Source of the DNA: Valencia hispanica | Taxonomy: Eukaryota; Chordata; Actinopteri; Cyprinodontiformes; Valenciidae | DNA: 64,000 nt | Assembly (NCBI GenBank): GCA_963556495.2 | Contig: OY747705.1 | Span: 9,838,501-9,902,500, forward strand | Direction of reading: 5' to 3' | In this document: in pieces, positions 37,268 through 49,193 of the stretch | How the letters are laid out: each line of letters begins with the position of its first letter | How positions within the stretch are numbered: the stretch's first letter is position 1 | The notes under the pieces: generated by a model | Seen by the model: the letters and a program-made list of their open reading frames with translations, nothing else | What the model was told of the DNA's origin: nothing | Database searches by the model: none | Translations under genes and position numbers: made by a program

Positions 37268-38464
37268 GTCTTGCCCAGTGGCGGATTTAGCAAATTGGGG
37301 GCCCAAGGCAAAGGTATGTATGCCCCCCCCCCCTCATACAATTAAACGAATGAGCAAGTAAAAGTAAAGGTCGTTGGAGAGGGGAAAAAAACCTTGCCCT
37401 TTAAATGCGACATACACTCTTTACGCCAAAATGAAGATAGAAAACAAAGTGTGTAGCACTACACAAAGTATTAGTCACGGTTGAACATCAGAGAATAAGA
37501 TTTCAGATAACAAGTCTTTGCCAAAATGCCAGGAAAACCTGCACTGTTCATTGAACTGTTTCAAAACTGTAAGCATCCTATAAACATACCATATACATGA
37601 TTGTGAGAGAGTGAGTGAGTGAGTCTATGAGAGAGAAGAGAAATCGAAGAAAAATTGTCATCCAAATCAGTCCTACTTGTTGACGTCTTCTTACAGCCTT
37701 CACACCAACATCACAACTCTGATGTAGGAGCTGTACCTATAAAATAATGATAATTTAAAAAAATACATTCACAATGACAATATGGTCTATGGACAAAATG
37801 ACTGTGGTCCAATTTTTGGTCAAATAAAAGGTTGAGTCAATTACCTTAGCTATCCAGAGGTTGGTCATTGGCTTCTTTCTTCTCCTATGAAGTGGGAGAT
37901 AACAAAAAACATCAGCAGTCAATCATTGGGATTATGATATAATGTGATATGTTGTATTGTTAAATGATTACCTTCTCCCTGTTATGTCTCTGTCCCTTCC
38001 TTTCTCTCTTCTTCATCCTCATGCCCGTGTTTACTCTTTTGCTCTCTTTCTTCATCTTCCTCTCCTCTCTTTTCTGTTATTCTCCTGCTCTCTTTAGCCG
38101 TTTTTTAGACAGAAGTTCTGGAATATTTGCGGAAAATTCCACCCGATCTTTAACCGGAGTTGTGTTTTCAAACACGCCACTTTTCTCTGGAACATTGCCT
38201 TTCGGCTGCTTTTACACAGCAAGAAATGTACCGGAGGATCCTGATGAATGTCTGTGGGATGGGGGGTGCGGGGGAGTTCTAGGTGGATATTACGTAAACT
38301 TAGTGGGGCTGTCGTACATGTCAGCAGATCTACTCGCAGGGCTCGTCTTTGTGATGTTTGCAATTTTGCGCACATGGAAACGCTTAAGAGACAAAGATGA
38401 AGAAGCAGAAAGGAAAATAGTGACATCTATACGTCGTCAATGTGTGCGCTCACAGCGTTCCCTG

Positions 38465-38524
38465 CATAGACATATATAAAGATACATTTAAAAGAAATGT
38501 ATATATTCTTTATATATGTCTATG
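38465..38524. repeat. Long hairpin inside the hAT element
   Basis: 25 bases (38465-38489) pair perfectly with 38495-38524 apart from one 5-base bulge, around a 5-base loop. A direct copy of gttccctgc flanks it on each side. It resembles a miRNA-precursor fold or a small foldback insertion. Confidence 0.8.
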
Positions 38525-38829
38525 GTTCCCTGCCCCCCTCCCCTTTTCCCCACCGCCCCACACCCCTCCAGCTTTCCCGGAACCTTACCTGGTAGTCTGA
38601 ATGCGAACACCATACCGCGAAAAGTCCGCTCTTGTTACTAAGTCCTCATCTGTAAAATTACCGGTAAAGGGTATCCGGACAAAGTATGGAAGATTGCTTT
38701 CAGACTCAAAAGCCAAACAAACGAAGTCCGGAAAAAGACAGTTTTTCATGACCTGTTTGAAAGGGGCTTAAGACTGTATTTGATGCAGTAGTTATTACTG
38801 GCAAATCTCCGCCCCTCTTAATTTTTGGG

Positions 38830-39162
38830 GAATACTACACTGACTTGACCTTTGCGAACGATTGCACAACGCTCCTCGGCCGTGAGCTTCTTATGCCAGA
38901 GAGTTGGGTCATCTGTGAGCAAGCCTTCAGTGTTTTGGTTGGTGGCAAAGCTAGGCGGTTGACTCACCAAATTGTCGTCATTGTCAAGGTTGTTAACGCT
39001 GCAGTTTGTAATCACGGGCGGCAACAGGCTGATGTCCTCCTCACCTGGTGGCACTTTCACAGCTACCTGCAGCTGCTGTAGCTGCATGCTCAACATCAGC
39101 AATGTTCCTATCTGTATTATCATCCCAAACAGTTGTGGAATTAATTTTGGCAGTGTTGCCAA
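38830..39162 (-). pseudogene. hAT transposase N-terminal part (TTF-type zinc-finger lead-in)
   Basis: The minus-strand frame starts MATLPKLIPQLFGMIIQ and ends TDDPTLWHKKLTAEERCAIV, then VSVVFPKN. The D-P-x-x-W, then L-T-x-x-x-R, then V-x-x-G spacing and the final F-P-K-N are the lead-in to the TTF-type zinc finger of one hAT group. The sequence is then lost at 38830, so the finger itself and the catalytic domain are absent. The first part may be 5' untranslated or poorly conserved N-terminus. Confidence 0.65.
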
Positions 39163-39175
39163 ATACCTGAAAATA

Positions 39176-39311
39176 TTCTTCTTCTTCTTCTTCTTCTTCT
39201 TCTTCTTCTTCTTCTTCTTCTTCTTCTTCTTCTTCTTCTTCTTCTTCTTCTTCTTCTTCTTCTTCTTCTTCTTCTTCTTCTTCTTCTTCTTCTTCTTCTT
39301 CTTCTTCTTCT
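39176..39311. repeat. (TTC)n microsatellite
   Basis: About 45 perfect TTC units. The poly-Phe and poly-Glu frames over it are artefacts. Confidence 0.98.
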
Positions 39312-39697
39312 ATTAGTGTTATGGCGGTTAGCAACTCGCTTTAACGGTGCATTACCGCCACCAGCTGGACTGGGGTGTAGGTCACTTATGTTTTTTGTCG
39401 GACACTGCTACGAACTAGAGGACTAGTCCATTTCATTTTGAAAATAGGGGGGTGCATTTGTAGGGAGAGATAACCATGAAATGGGCTTTGTAACTACTAC
39501 TTGAACATTTCAACTTTTTTTCAAGAATATGAATAAAATTGACATTGCTTTTGAAGCATTCATGATGAGATGGTTTTATTTTCTATTCTTTTTTTTATTT
39601 TTAGGTTGGTCGGGCCCCCCCCTACTACAGCCAATGGTGGGGGCCCCAGGCAGCCGCCTACCTATGCCTCTATGTTAAGACCGCCTATGGTCTTGCC

Positions 39698-40905
39698 CAA
39701 ATTGTGACTATGCTAAAATAGGCTAGTACACAAACCTTGATGCAGTTGTATTTTTTTTTTTTACGTTTGTTTCCAGTGATTACAGGTTGGATATTGATTA
39801 TAATCAAATGTCTAATTAAATGGTTTAAAACTGTATTACATGATAGAAACTGGGTGCTAAAGGAAGTTAGCTAAATTGTTGGCCAACACCTGTTGCTGTA
39901 AATCTAAAGATTTAACCTTCATGTTTGGCATTTAAGAAATCTCAAAATAATTTCTACAGATTTTTTTAGTATTGTGATTCAGTTATGGGATGTATGTAAT
40001 GCTGTTTACATCTTTGAAGTGTTTTTATTGCAGGACAGATTATATTGATTTTCATCTTGAAACTGTTAAAAAGAGAGTGTGGAAAGAAAAGTGAGCGGCA
40101 TGCAGCTGAAAGTTGCCAAAGAGTGATGATGTTGCCTGTGAAACACCAAACTCGGCCGTCAGTGCTTTAAAAAATAACAACTAATCAAGTAAGTAGAGAT
40201 GGAGGAGTCTCCAGCTCAAACTTGAGTTTGTAAGGCAAAGATTTATATTTGTCCAATGAGAACGAGGACATCACAAGGAATGCTGTCTGAGAACAACGGC
40301 TTGGAGACTAAATAGACCGCCACCCTACCAAGGAAATTAAAAGTGCTCTATGGCAAGTGTTGATTCCATGTAATTCACAAAAGTCATGAATAACCTCATA
40401 ATATGCTAACTGTATTTTAAAAAACTGAGGATTTGGGAGGATGGATGGATGAAAATCTGGGAGCATTCAGTTGACATAATTTATGCTTGCTTATGACCAG
40501 CACTGTTGCTCTGATGAGCATAGGTGTGCACCCACTCTTTTCTTCTATCAACTATGTCACCAGAATAGCCTTACGCTGGGAATACACTGCACAATATTCT
40601 TAGTGGTTGCATTCAGCTGCTGCTCAAACTGTACGACTACATCGCATGGTTCAGTAATTCACAGCTCACACTGTACAACCCGATGCTCGGAAACAACCTG
40701 GCCGCTCATACTTTACGTGCGTACGCAACATGTCGGACTAATGAATCCAGAACTGCAAAAGAAGAAGAAAAACCTAGAAGTGAGAATGAGAGAATGCTCA
40801 ACCAAAACAAACCCACTTACTTGGCAATCCTTGCCATTCTGTGCTGAGAAAAAACTTTCTTTAGAACTTTTCAGAATATTTTTTAGGTATTCATTTTTTG
40901 CTATT
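39698..40905. other. Non-coding DNA, possible MITE at 40540-40830
   Basis: 40540-40830 has ttacgctgggaatacactgc and cacactgtacaacccgatg motifs, like a fish MITE. No clear ends were found. The rest holds nothing I recognise. Confidence 0.35.
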
Positions 40906-40913
40906 CTTACAAG

Positions 40914-41469
40914 TAGGGGTGCACCGATCCCACTTTTTCAGTCCGGATACCGATGCCTGGGCTTTGTGTATCTGTCGATACCCGATACCGACCCGATACT
41001 ATTGTTGAATTAATAATAAACTGTATACCCTCCACCTTATACCTTACTTGAAGAGACTAAAGGTAGCAGAGTTTACTAACTAAACATAACTAAGACTTCC
41101 TTTTTCCTTTTTGACCCCGCTCCTTTTGTTTTGCTGAGGTGCAGGAATTCAGCATGCTCCTTAGCATAGTGTTTCTGGATGTGCTTGATTGAAGTGGTAG
41201 TGTTGTACTTTACAGTAATACCACCTCCCCTCGAAACATTTACTTTGCAGACATTGCAAACAGCCGACGAACTAGTTGGAGTGGCAAGCGTAAAATATCA
41301 CCACACAGCCGACCCTCTGGGTCGCTCTATGCTGCTTCTAGCATGCGACACACGTGAAGCTGACGCATGAAATACGTTCTGGATCGGCCAGTGGATCTGT
41401 TCATTTTTCCGATCCCCGATCCAGCTATTTTGTCGATATCGATCCTAATATCGGATCGGTGCACCCATA
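40914..41469. mobile_element. hAT MITE with exact 8-bp target duplication
   Basis: 556 bp flanked by cttacaag at 40906-40913 and 41470-41477. The termini are taggggtgcaccgatcc and the complement of ggatcggtgcacccata. No transposase sequence is visible inside. The subterminal gatacccgatac and tcgatatcgatcc repeats are typical of this family. Confidence 0.93.
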
Positions 41470-41477
41470 CTTACAAG

Positions 41478-44419
41478 ACAGTTGTGCAGGTCTGCTTGCT
41501 GAGGAAGCATCTTCTTCAACCAGGAGAGATGGCTCAAACTGGTCAAGTTATATTAGGCACTCATCTTAATTATATATAGTGACTCACAAAAATGCTATTC
41601 CAAATGGTTGAGCAGGCAGTCAAAGGGTTTAAAGCCCTGACAACAAGGAATTTAATTTGGTTATAAAAGTGCACTTCAAAGTTACTTATTTGTTTGGAGA
41701 AGCTGTAAGGCGACAGTTTAGAGTTTAAGCCTATTAGTATAATAAAGATTTTAGGGGTTTTCCAGTATTAAATTATGATGAAATATAATCTTTATCTATA
41801 GAACTTTGAATGAAAAAATTAATTTACTGCCTTCGTTTTAGTGTAGATACATGATCGTTGTGGAACTTAAAGGTTTTTTTTAGGCTCTATTGAAAGGCTT
41901 TTTGCAGAGAGCGACCGTGGCATGCATGAAGTAGGTCGCTACATTATTGTTACTAAGAAGTTTAGTAATTTGATACGACAACACCAAAAAGTAGGAGTGT
42001 TAAACTCTTATGGTTGAGAGGTGTGAAGAGAGATGGAAATGTTTTCAGAGCATACGAGTTTTTGAGGACAGTTTTTGGTCTCTCGTTAAACTGTACCTTT
42101 ACAAATCCAAATTCCTGCTATGAGTGCTCTTCTTGCTTTTCCAACTGGGAACTTTGAGAATTCGACTTTGGAGTGTAAAGAGAAATTCACATGAAACCTG
42201 AGAAGGACCTTTGGATCAGCAAGTTACCTGATTATGTTGAATCTTACAACAATATAAAACAAAACATGAATTCCATCTGCATTTTCAGGAAATGTTTTAT
42301 CAATCCATCCCTTTTGGTCCCAGCTATGTCAATAAAAGGGGGTTAAATGTTGTTGATTAAAAGGTTACACAACAGATCTGTATTCAAAGTCTCAAATAAT
42401 TATGAAAGCTGAATATTGCAAGTCAGATTTCACTGAGGATGACAAAAATGAGAACAATTCGTCCTGGCTAAAATGTTTATTGTGAAGAGAAAAATATTTG
42501 AACTAAAGATCCAATGCGTTATGAGGACCATAGGAATCTTCTGTGTAAAGCATGTTGTTGGCTCTCGGTTGGTTTATGTATGCCAGGTATTTGTAAGTTT
42601 TATTCAAATTCTCCCAAATTTTACCTCCAGCCCATTTCTAATACCACACTTCTAGTTAATATACAAGACTGGCCTCTTCACTTCCACTTACCCAGTTCTT
42701 TGAGCAGCTTTTCTGGGCTCTGAAATAATTAGGGAAGACGATGTGAGGATGACAAAAGACAACAGGAAAATTAAATAGGCCCTCTCTGTGGGCCCTTAGG
42801 GTCTTTGCAGCAATTCTAATTAAGCCCATCCAGAAACAGAGGAGCTCAGATTGAGGCAGTTTCTCATCAGAGTCCCACCATGAGCCCCTTTTGTCATGAA
42901 CACACAGCCAATTACAAAGCTCAACAATAGCGTGGGGAAGTCTCATACCCTCCACAAAGACCAGAGACTATGGAGAGCTGCAAATATCCATCAGCATGGA
43001 GTGACTTTGAAGAGAAAAAAAATCTCTCACCTTCCAAAGGAGTGAAATCAAATATGCTTTCATGTGTGTGGCCCAAATTGGTGGACATGAAACTTGCAGG
43101 TTCAAATCCCCATGGCTCACATACCAGAGTAATTATATGTTTCCAAGGCAACAGTGCACGTCTTGTAATAAAGTGACTCCACAAATATGCATGTTCCACT
43201 AATTAAATTGCAATAAATTTAGGTGTAAAGTTAATATGGACAGCTTCCTCTGTGGAACCAAAGCAAGCCAAAGATAACCTGACTTGTTGTCCATCTTTGC
43301 ATATTAGTCTCTGAGATCTCCAGGCTTGCCAAACCATACATTATGGAGCTGTCTTTCATTTTATTCATTGTGCACTAAAAGTAATTACCCAGATATAAGT
43401 GTTCCTCTATCAGGGCCCACTCGCAACGCTCCCTTAGCAATCTCCTCAGACAGGGGTCCCGTCTCAGTCCATTTGGGCGCGCGGTGTGGCGTGTGGGTGA
43501 GCTTTGTGCTTGCCTGCGTTTGGATGAGGCCTCCTTACAGTCACAGTCAGACGGGCCAATCTTTCAATCAGACACTGTATTTACCATTGCAAAGCTCTGC
43601 TGCCCTGTCTCATTTGAAGCCCCTTAGGTTGCTTGTGATGAAAGCAGATAAAGCACCAGACCCCACCTTATTTCTGTCCTTAGAAGGAGGGAAATATCCA
43701 CTGCACAGAGTTTATTTCTTTCTTTGCTCATCAAACTTGAAAACCCAAGAGCTGTAGAGAAATTAGGCCGCTTGTCAAAAGGTGAAATTAGGTTTCTGAG
43801 GGGGGAGGACAAAAGGGTAAGTGAGGGTTAGAGGAAAGCTTGCACAATAAAAAAAATCAATGAGTGGAAGAAAAACATACTGTTCTGTGTTGTGACTATG
43901 TACCCAGGATGTTTGAGCTAGGTGAATATGCAGTCCCTCTGAAATCAATACGAACCAAGGAAACAATAATTCCTTCTTCTTATGGATGAATGACTGAGGC
44001 TTAGTGGAATTAAATTAATCTTTGATTTTAACACAAAACCATATTAGACAAGCATTAAATGAACTTTACATGTAAGCGTTTAGTTTTATTTGACATAGTC
44101 CTAATGGTGTGGGATTTATTTGTTTTTCTTGCATTAGCATTTAAAAGATGTAAAGTAAGTGTTTTCATCATTGCACAATCTGTCGGGGGCAGGCCAAGAG
44201 ATTTATGATGTGACATGTCAATATTAAATTTTCAGTAGGTCTTCCTGACCAAGGCTTTGGACAGATATTGGAATTATTTTGTATCTTACTTGTTTCATGT
44301 CATCAGATACATTTTTATACCTGAAAAAGATAACTTTTGTAAATATAAAAGGCAGTTTTCAACTTTAATTTATTAATTTATTAAGGGAAAAGGCTATCCA
44401 AAGCAATCTGACCCTACGA
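41478..44419. other. Non-coding DNA, candidate conserved segments
   Basis: No gene or transposon end recognised in almost 3 kb. 42770-42950 and 43330-43800 are of balanced composition, with aattctaattaagccc and ccaattacaaagctc motifs that resemble vertebrate conserved non-coding elements. None of the short frames shows a domain. Confidence 0.35.
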
Positions 44420-45590
44420 GAGAAAGGTACTGAACCCTTGACCTAACAACTAGTTGTTTTGCTTTTGGCATGCTGACAATAACCGGAGATGAGTCTTTCA
44501 CAACACTATGGAACACTTTTGGCCCACTCTCCATTGCAGAAGTATTTTTGTTTCAGCCCTATTGGAGGATTATCAAGCATGAACAGCATGTTGAAGGTTT
44601 TACCACAGTGTCCCAGTTGGGTTCAAGTTCAGACTTTCAGTAGGCCACTCCAAAACTTTTTTTTTTTTTGCGATTTGGTGATAGAGTTGCTGGTGTGCTT
44701 TTTTTAACTGTCCTGCTTCATAACGAAAATGTACTTCAGCTTGGGGTCACAAACTGATAACCCCAGATTTCCCTTTTTCCTGTTAGAGAGCAGAATTTAT
44801 GATGCAAACAATTACAGCAAGCAAACTAGTCCCAGATCATCACACTACCACCTCTGTGTTTGACTGTAGAAATCATGTTGTTCTTTTGAAATACTGTTAG
44901 TTTTACACCTTAAAAGGATCAAGCTTCCAAAAAGTTCTACTTTGACATTGCCAGCCCACATAATATCTTCCCAAAGGTTTTTTGGACCGTCAAGATGTGA
45001 TCATGACAATTTTGAGAGATTTGAGAGCAGAGGTTTCAGCTATAAAACTCTCACTTTGAAGTTATTTTTGCTGAGTCTCTTTCTTACTGTTGAATCATGA
45101 ACTCTGACCCTAACCAGAGTGAGGTTTGTTTTATTTTACACATGATTCTTTTTGTTTTGTGACCTCCTTGATGAGTCATCAATGTGTTGTTTTTATAACT
45201 TTGGTGGGCCAGCCACTCATGGGGAGGTTCACCACTGAACATATTGTCTCCACTTTTTTTGGATGGCTCTCACTGTGATTCGCCTTGGAAACGGCATTGC
45301 AACATTTTCCAGACTAATAGAAGTAAACGACTTTGTCTCTCATTTGTTCTTGAATTTCTTTAGATTGAGACATGATGAGCTGTTTAAAATAATAATAATT
45401 TTAGCCTACTTCTTTGTGAGACAGATTCAAGACAGGTTTAGGGGATTTGTGAATTCTACAGGTATGGTAGTAATTATTCTTGGGGGTGAAGCTAGTAAAA
45501 CTGATTGCAGGCCTTCAAAAACTCCAAATAATGATGGTTAATTCAATATTTATCAAGGAAGGGTGGCGTTGGTTTTTCACATAAATCACA
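44420..45590 (-). mobile_element. Tc/mariner-type transposon relic, antisense
   Basis: The whole stretch follows the complement of a widespread fish Tc-type transposase. From right to left it holds MSQSKEIQEQ near 45375, the helix-turn-helix region, V-V-N-L-P-x-S-G-W-P-T near 45220, the R-T-F-W-K-x-D-P-F block near 44930, and the I-S-G-Y/C-C-E-R end near 44490. Frames are broken throughout. The related N-terminus at 63880-64000 is in the sense orientation. Exact ends were not fixed. Confidence 0.75.
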
Positions 45591-47097
45591 TAGATATAAG
45601 TATAAAAATTTTGATGTTTTTAAAAGGTTTTTATCCGAGGTTTGATCAATCTAAGTATTTTATATTTTGAAGAGATGATCACATGCAGTCCAGGCTCATA
45701 AAAAAAGCTGTAATGTAGTTCTTTAGTTTAGCTCTGATAGACAACTGCAAATTAGATGTTAACCATAGCATTATCTGGGAATAAAGATTAGCCAATAGTA
45801 GTATTCTCATGGTGCTTACAAATCAGTTGTATGTTGTCTAACACTTTCCAGTAAAGATACAGTAAGAAAGTGTCTTCAGCCATACTGACCAGCACTCTTT
45901 AGCATTCTTTAAAGTATTAACCTTCATTTCTACTGCTTATGACAATAGGTTAACCCTACTTCACTAGACAAAGTCACATGTGGCAGCTAATGGAAATCAC
46001 TTGTCTGGGCAAAGTTGATTTTGATGTGAACTATCTTGGTGTTTTAACACTGTGAGATGTCGGCAAATCTCTATAAATATGCACTTCAACCACCATTATA
46101 TTTTAGTTTCAACATGTTTAAAACATGGCAGAATTCCACTTTGGCTTTGCTCTGTATCTGATTAGTGGTTAGCTAAAAAGTTAATCCCTGTTTCCCTTCC
46201 TGCAGCTGATAAGAGACAGCAGGTACGATACATCCTGTTTGACATTGTACAAATTTTCCTTTACCATACCAGATTTTAATCACCTTTATTGCTTAATGTT
46301 TGTGGAGAAACAGTTTGCATACAAATTAGCCTAAAACTAACGCTTGAGAAGAGCTGACAGTATTTATTAAATTAGCACTCAGTAAAGCTTCTTATTTTCG
46401 TTTAGTTACATTTCCAGCATCTGCGGATATTTGGTAATAATCATCCTCAAGGTATAATCTCATCATGAACCATGCGTTAAATTAGCCCAGCTTATTTAAA
46501 ACACTGTGCTGCAGGTTGAAATGCTGTGTGGGTTACTATATGGTTTGCCCTCATGTTGTAATTTTTTCTTTTTCCTGTAATTTTTCGTCCTGATTCGTGA
46601 TCATGATTTGTCAGTGATACAATTTTTCATCTAATCCCTTTGTCTCTGATTGTAAAATCTCATGAACTAATTCTTGTCTTTGTGGAGTTGCTCCACTAGA
46701 ATTGTCTGGGTATTGCTCTGTTCTGTACGTCCTACAAAGCAGGGGGCAGGAAGTTAGCAGACATAAAACACCTTGATAATCGGGTGTTGGAAGTATGGAA
46801 GGATAAGCTACTCTCACACACCTCATTGACCCACTCCACCCGTCGGCTCTCTGTTGCCATAGCATAGTAAAAGTATATGAAAGTGCTGCAGCTTGGCCTA
46901 AATGTATAGATCTTTGCCTTTCCTCTCTATTTATATCTAAAATTACTTTACCATCTCTAGGTAGTAGCCTACCTGATGTCTGGTGCTCAACGTGGACAAA
47001 ACAATAGCTGATCTGCAGGGGACACACTAGACATGGGAATCTTTATGATTTGATAACATTTCAGAAGGTTATTATTTGATCATAGGTTAATGGTTGA
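45591..47097. other. Non-coding DNA, no feature recognised
   Basis: A 138-codon minus frame at 46611-47027 has no recognisable domain and no support as a gene. No repeat ends were seen. Confidence 0.4.
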
Positions 47098-47378
47098 CAC
47101 AAAGTGTGGTGACAGTGGTCAAAGGGGTATTGGTTTGTCCTGTAATTGGTGGGTTGACAGTTCCAACTAGTCGTTGTGTCCTTGGGCAAGACACTTCACC
47201 CACCTTGCTTGCTGCTGGTAGTTTTTAGAGGGCCCGGTGGCGCCAAATGAATTGGAGCCTCACTTCTGTCAGTCTACCCCAGGGCAGCTACCGCCATCAT
47301 TGTGTCTGTGATTGTAGCATAAAGTGCTTTGGAGTCCTTTGGACGTGATAAAGCGCTATGCAAATGCATTTGTGGTGC
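47098..47378 (+). mobile_element. tRNA-headed SINE
   Basis: Starts with a degraded RNA polymerase III promoter: gtggtcaaaggggtattgg as an A-box region, and ggtgggttgacagttccaa as the B box. It continues with gtccttgggcaagacacttc and gagggcccggtggcgcc. It ends with gataaagcgctatgcaaatg, an L2-like 3' tail that lets the LINE machinery copy it. This is a common teleost SINE architecture. Confidence 0.8.
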
Positions 47379-47481
47379 TGTTTGTAAAGTTACTTAGCCT
47401 GCCATAAGAGGAAGAAAAATGGGAGTAAATTTTTTTAAGTGATAAATCCCTGTCTTATACATTCAATTATAAATGACACTG

Positions 47482-47710
47482 TTTAAAACTAAATATTTAA
47501 TTAGCAAGCAAAACATTTTGTTTTTAGCAAGCTAAATATTGTTTACAAGCTAACTAAATATTTAGGTCCTAACTAAATATTTAGTTAGCAAGCTAAATGT
47601 TTAGCTTGCAAGCTAAACATTTAGTTTGAAGCTAAATGTTTAGCGAGAAAGATGCTAGCTAAATATTTGGCTTCAAAGTAATGTTTAGTTCAGGGCTAAA
47701 CATTTAGCTA
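47482..47710. repeat. Degenerate palindromic repeat (taaatatttag/agctaaat)
   Basis: Many copies of agctaaat, tttagctt and aaatattta in both orientations, such as gcaagctaaatgtttagctt near 47590. The tract could fold extensively. Confidence 0.7.
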
Positions 47711-48215
47711 CAATGCAAATTCACTTGCCGGAAGTCGACTATCAAAATAAACTCTATCAAAACGAACAAACTCGGGCAAAACTTGTATGGCTGCGATTAT
47801 GGCAATTCTGATCACGTACAAGGCTCTATCTAAAAATGTGACCTGTGTGTCTAAATGTGAAAAAAGGAACCTTTCGTTGATGTATGAGTGTTGCAAATGA
47901 TGAGGCTCTTGTGTCGTGGGACGAACGGGGTAAAATGTACAGTACAAAATGTCTAGCAAGGTGCTGAAAAGGACTAAATTACTATTGCAGTGTTTTGCTC
48001 CATCTTGCTTATTTTTCTTATTTAGTATATCCTGACCAATTGAGAAAGAGGGTTCAATGCTGTACACACAGTCTGCATGTGCCCCTAAGTTTTCAAATAA
48101 CTATAGCTGAATTAATAAGAAAATGGTGCTAGCATTCAACGTTACACTGTTTTGCATCTTCATCCTTGCGGACAGAGCGTCTGTATTGTGTGCTAAGATT
48201 ACGTAACATTATAAT
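47711..48215. other. Unclassified flank of the long-TIR element
   Basis: Nothing recognised. The 119-codon minus frame at 47708-48067 has no known domain. Confidence 0.4.
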
Positions 48216-48948
48216 TATGGAAGCATATATGTAAAATAAATCTAAATTAAATGTGTTAGCGGAAATGCTTTTTCATTTTCAAAATCTAGCTGCTAGTTTT
48301 GACTCATAAATGAAATTAAAAAGAAATAATCCAAACTGCTTTTTCATTTTACAATTCAACATTGCTCATTCTGTAACTTAATTAAAATTCAATAGAAAAG
48401 GACATTTAAGATTTTATTTTCGTAGTGCACCCTAGCAAATAGTTACAAAATTCAATTTGAAATGTCAAAGTTGAAAATTAAAATGCATTAGCGGAAATGC
48501 TTTTTCATATTCTGAATACAAATGCCATTTTTGACTGATAAATTAAATTAAAAACAAATCATCCTAACTGCTTTGTCATTTTACAATTCAACAGTGCTCA
48601 TTCTGTAACGTAATTAAAATTGAATAGAAAGGGAGATTTAAGATTTAATTTTCAAATTGGAAAATAGTTACAAAATTAAATTTGAAATGTCAAAGTTGAA
48701 AATGCATTTGCAGAAATGCATTTTCATTTTCAGAATACAAATGCCCTTTTTGACTTATAAATAAAATGAAAAATAAATTATCGAAACTGCTTTTTCATTT
48801 TGCAATTCAACGTAGCTCGTTCCGTGACCTAATTAAAACGATAAAGAAAATGATATTGCTTTTTCGTTTTCATTCCTGCCCCCGCAAAAGGTGTAACATA
48901 ATTCTAATGGAATTGGCAATCCCACACGGCGCAAGAGAATGACGTCAG
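48216..48948 (+). repeat. Left inverted arm, about three tandem units
   Basis: Units start near 48261, 48493 and 48712, each with an aaatgctttttcatttt-type head and a tttgaaatgtcaaagttga-type tail. The third is cut short and runs into cctgcccccgcaaaaggtg and gaatgacgtcag. Each unit is about 220-230 bp. Confidence 0.88.
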
Positions 48949-49193
48949 GGCCCCTTCTTCTTCAGTCCCCAGCCTGACCGTGTTTAGCAATCAATACGTT
49001 AGGGGGCATTTGTGTATAGTTGACACTGGTGAAAGAGAGGAAAAGTAACAAGAATGAGTATGAGCATACACATATATAAACGCTGTGTGGTCCAGGGGCA
49101 GCATCCTTCTAAGAACCCGTCCTCCCCAGTCTACGTAGGACGTGTCATTCGTCGACCGGGTGGACCACCGGATGTTAGATCGCAGTCAAGTCA

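Larger units (their letters stand above)
37276..39689 (-). mobile_element. hAT transposon with exact 8-bp target duplication
   Basis: 2414 bp flanked by gtcttgcc at 37268-37275 and 39690-39697. Termini are cagtggcggattta on the left and the complement of taagaccgcctatg on the right. G/C-rich subterminal tracts (gggggcccaaggc; gggccccaggcagcc) mirror each other. Only the first coding block of the transposase survives (38830-39162), so it is an internally deleted copy that would depend on another element for movement. A poly(TTC) array and a strong hairpin are also inside. Confidence 0.88.

Noticed and set aside
38972..39334. Poly-Phe and poly-Glu proteins
   Set aside because: Translations of the TTC array on either strand.
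42473..44000. Short frames of 60-143 codons as host exons
   Set aside because: None shows a domain, consistent splice borders or codon-level constraint that I can see.
46611..47027. 138-codon minus-strand frame
   Set aside because: No recognisable domain, no splice or promoter context and ordinary composition; not supported as a gene.
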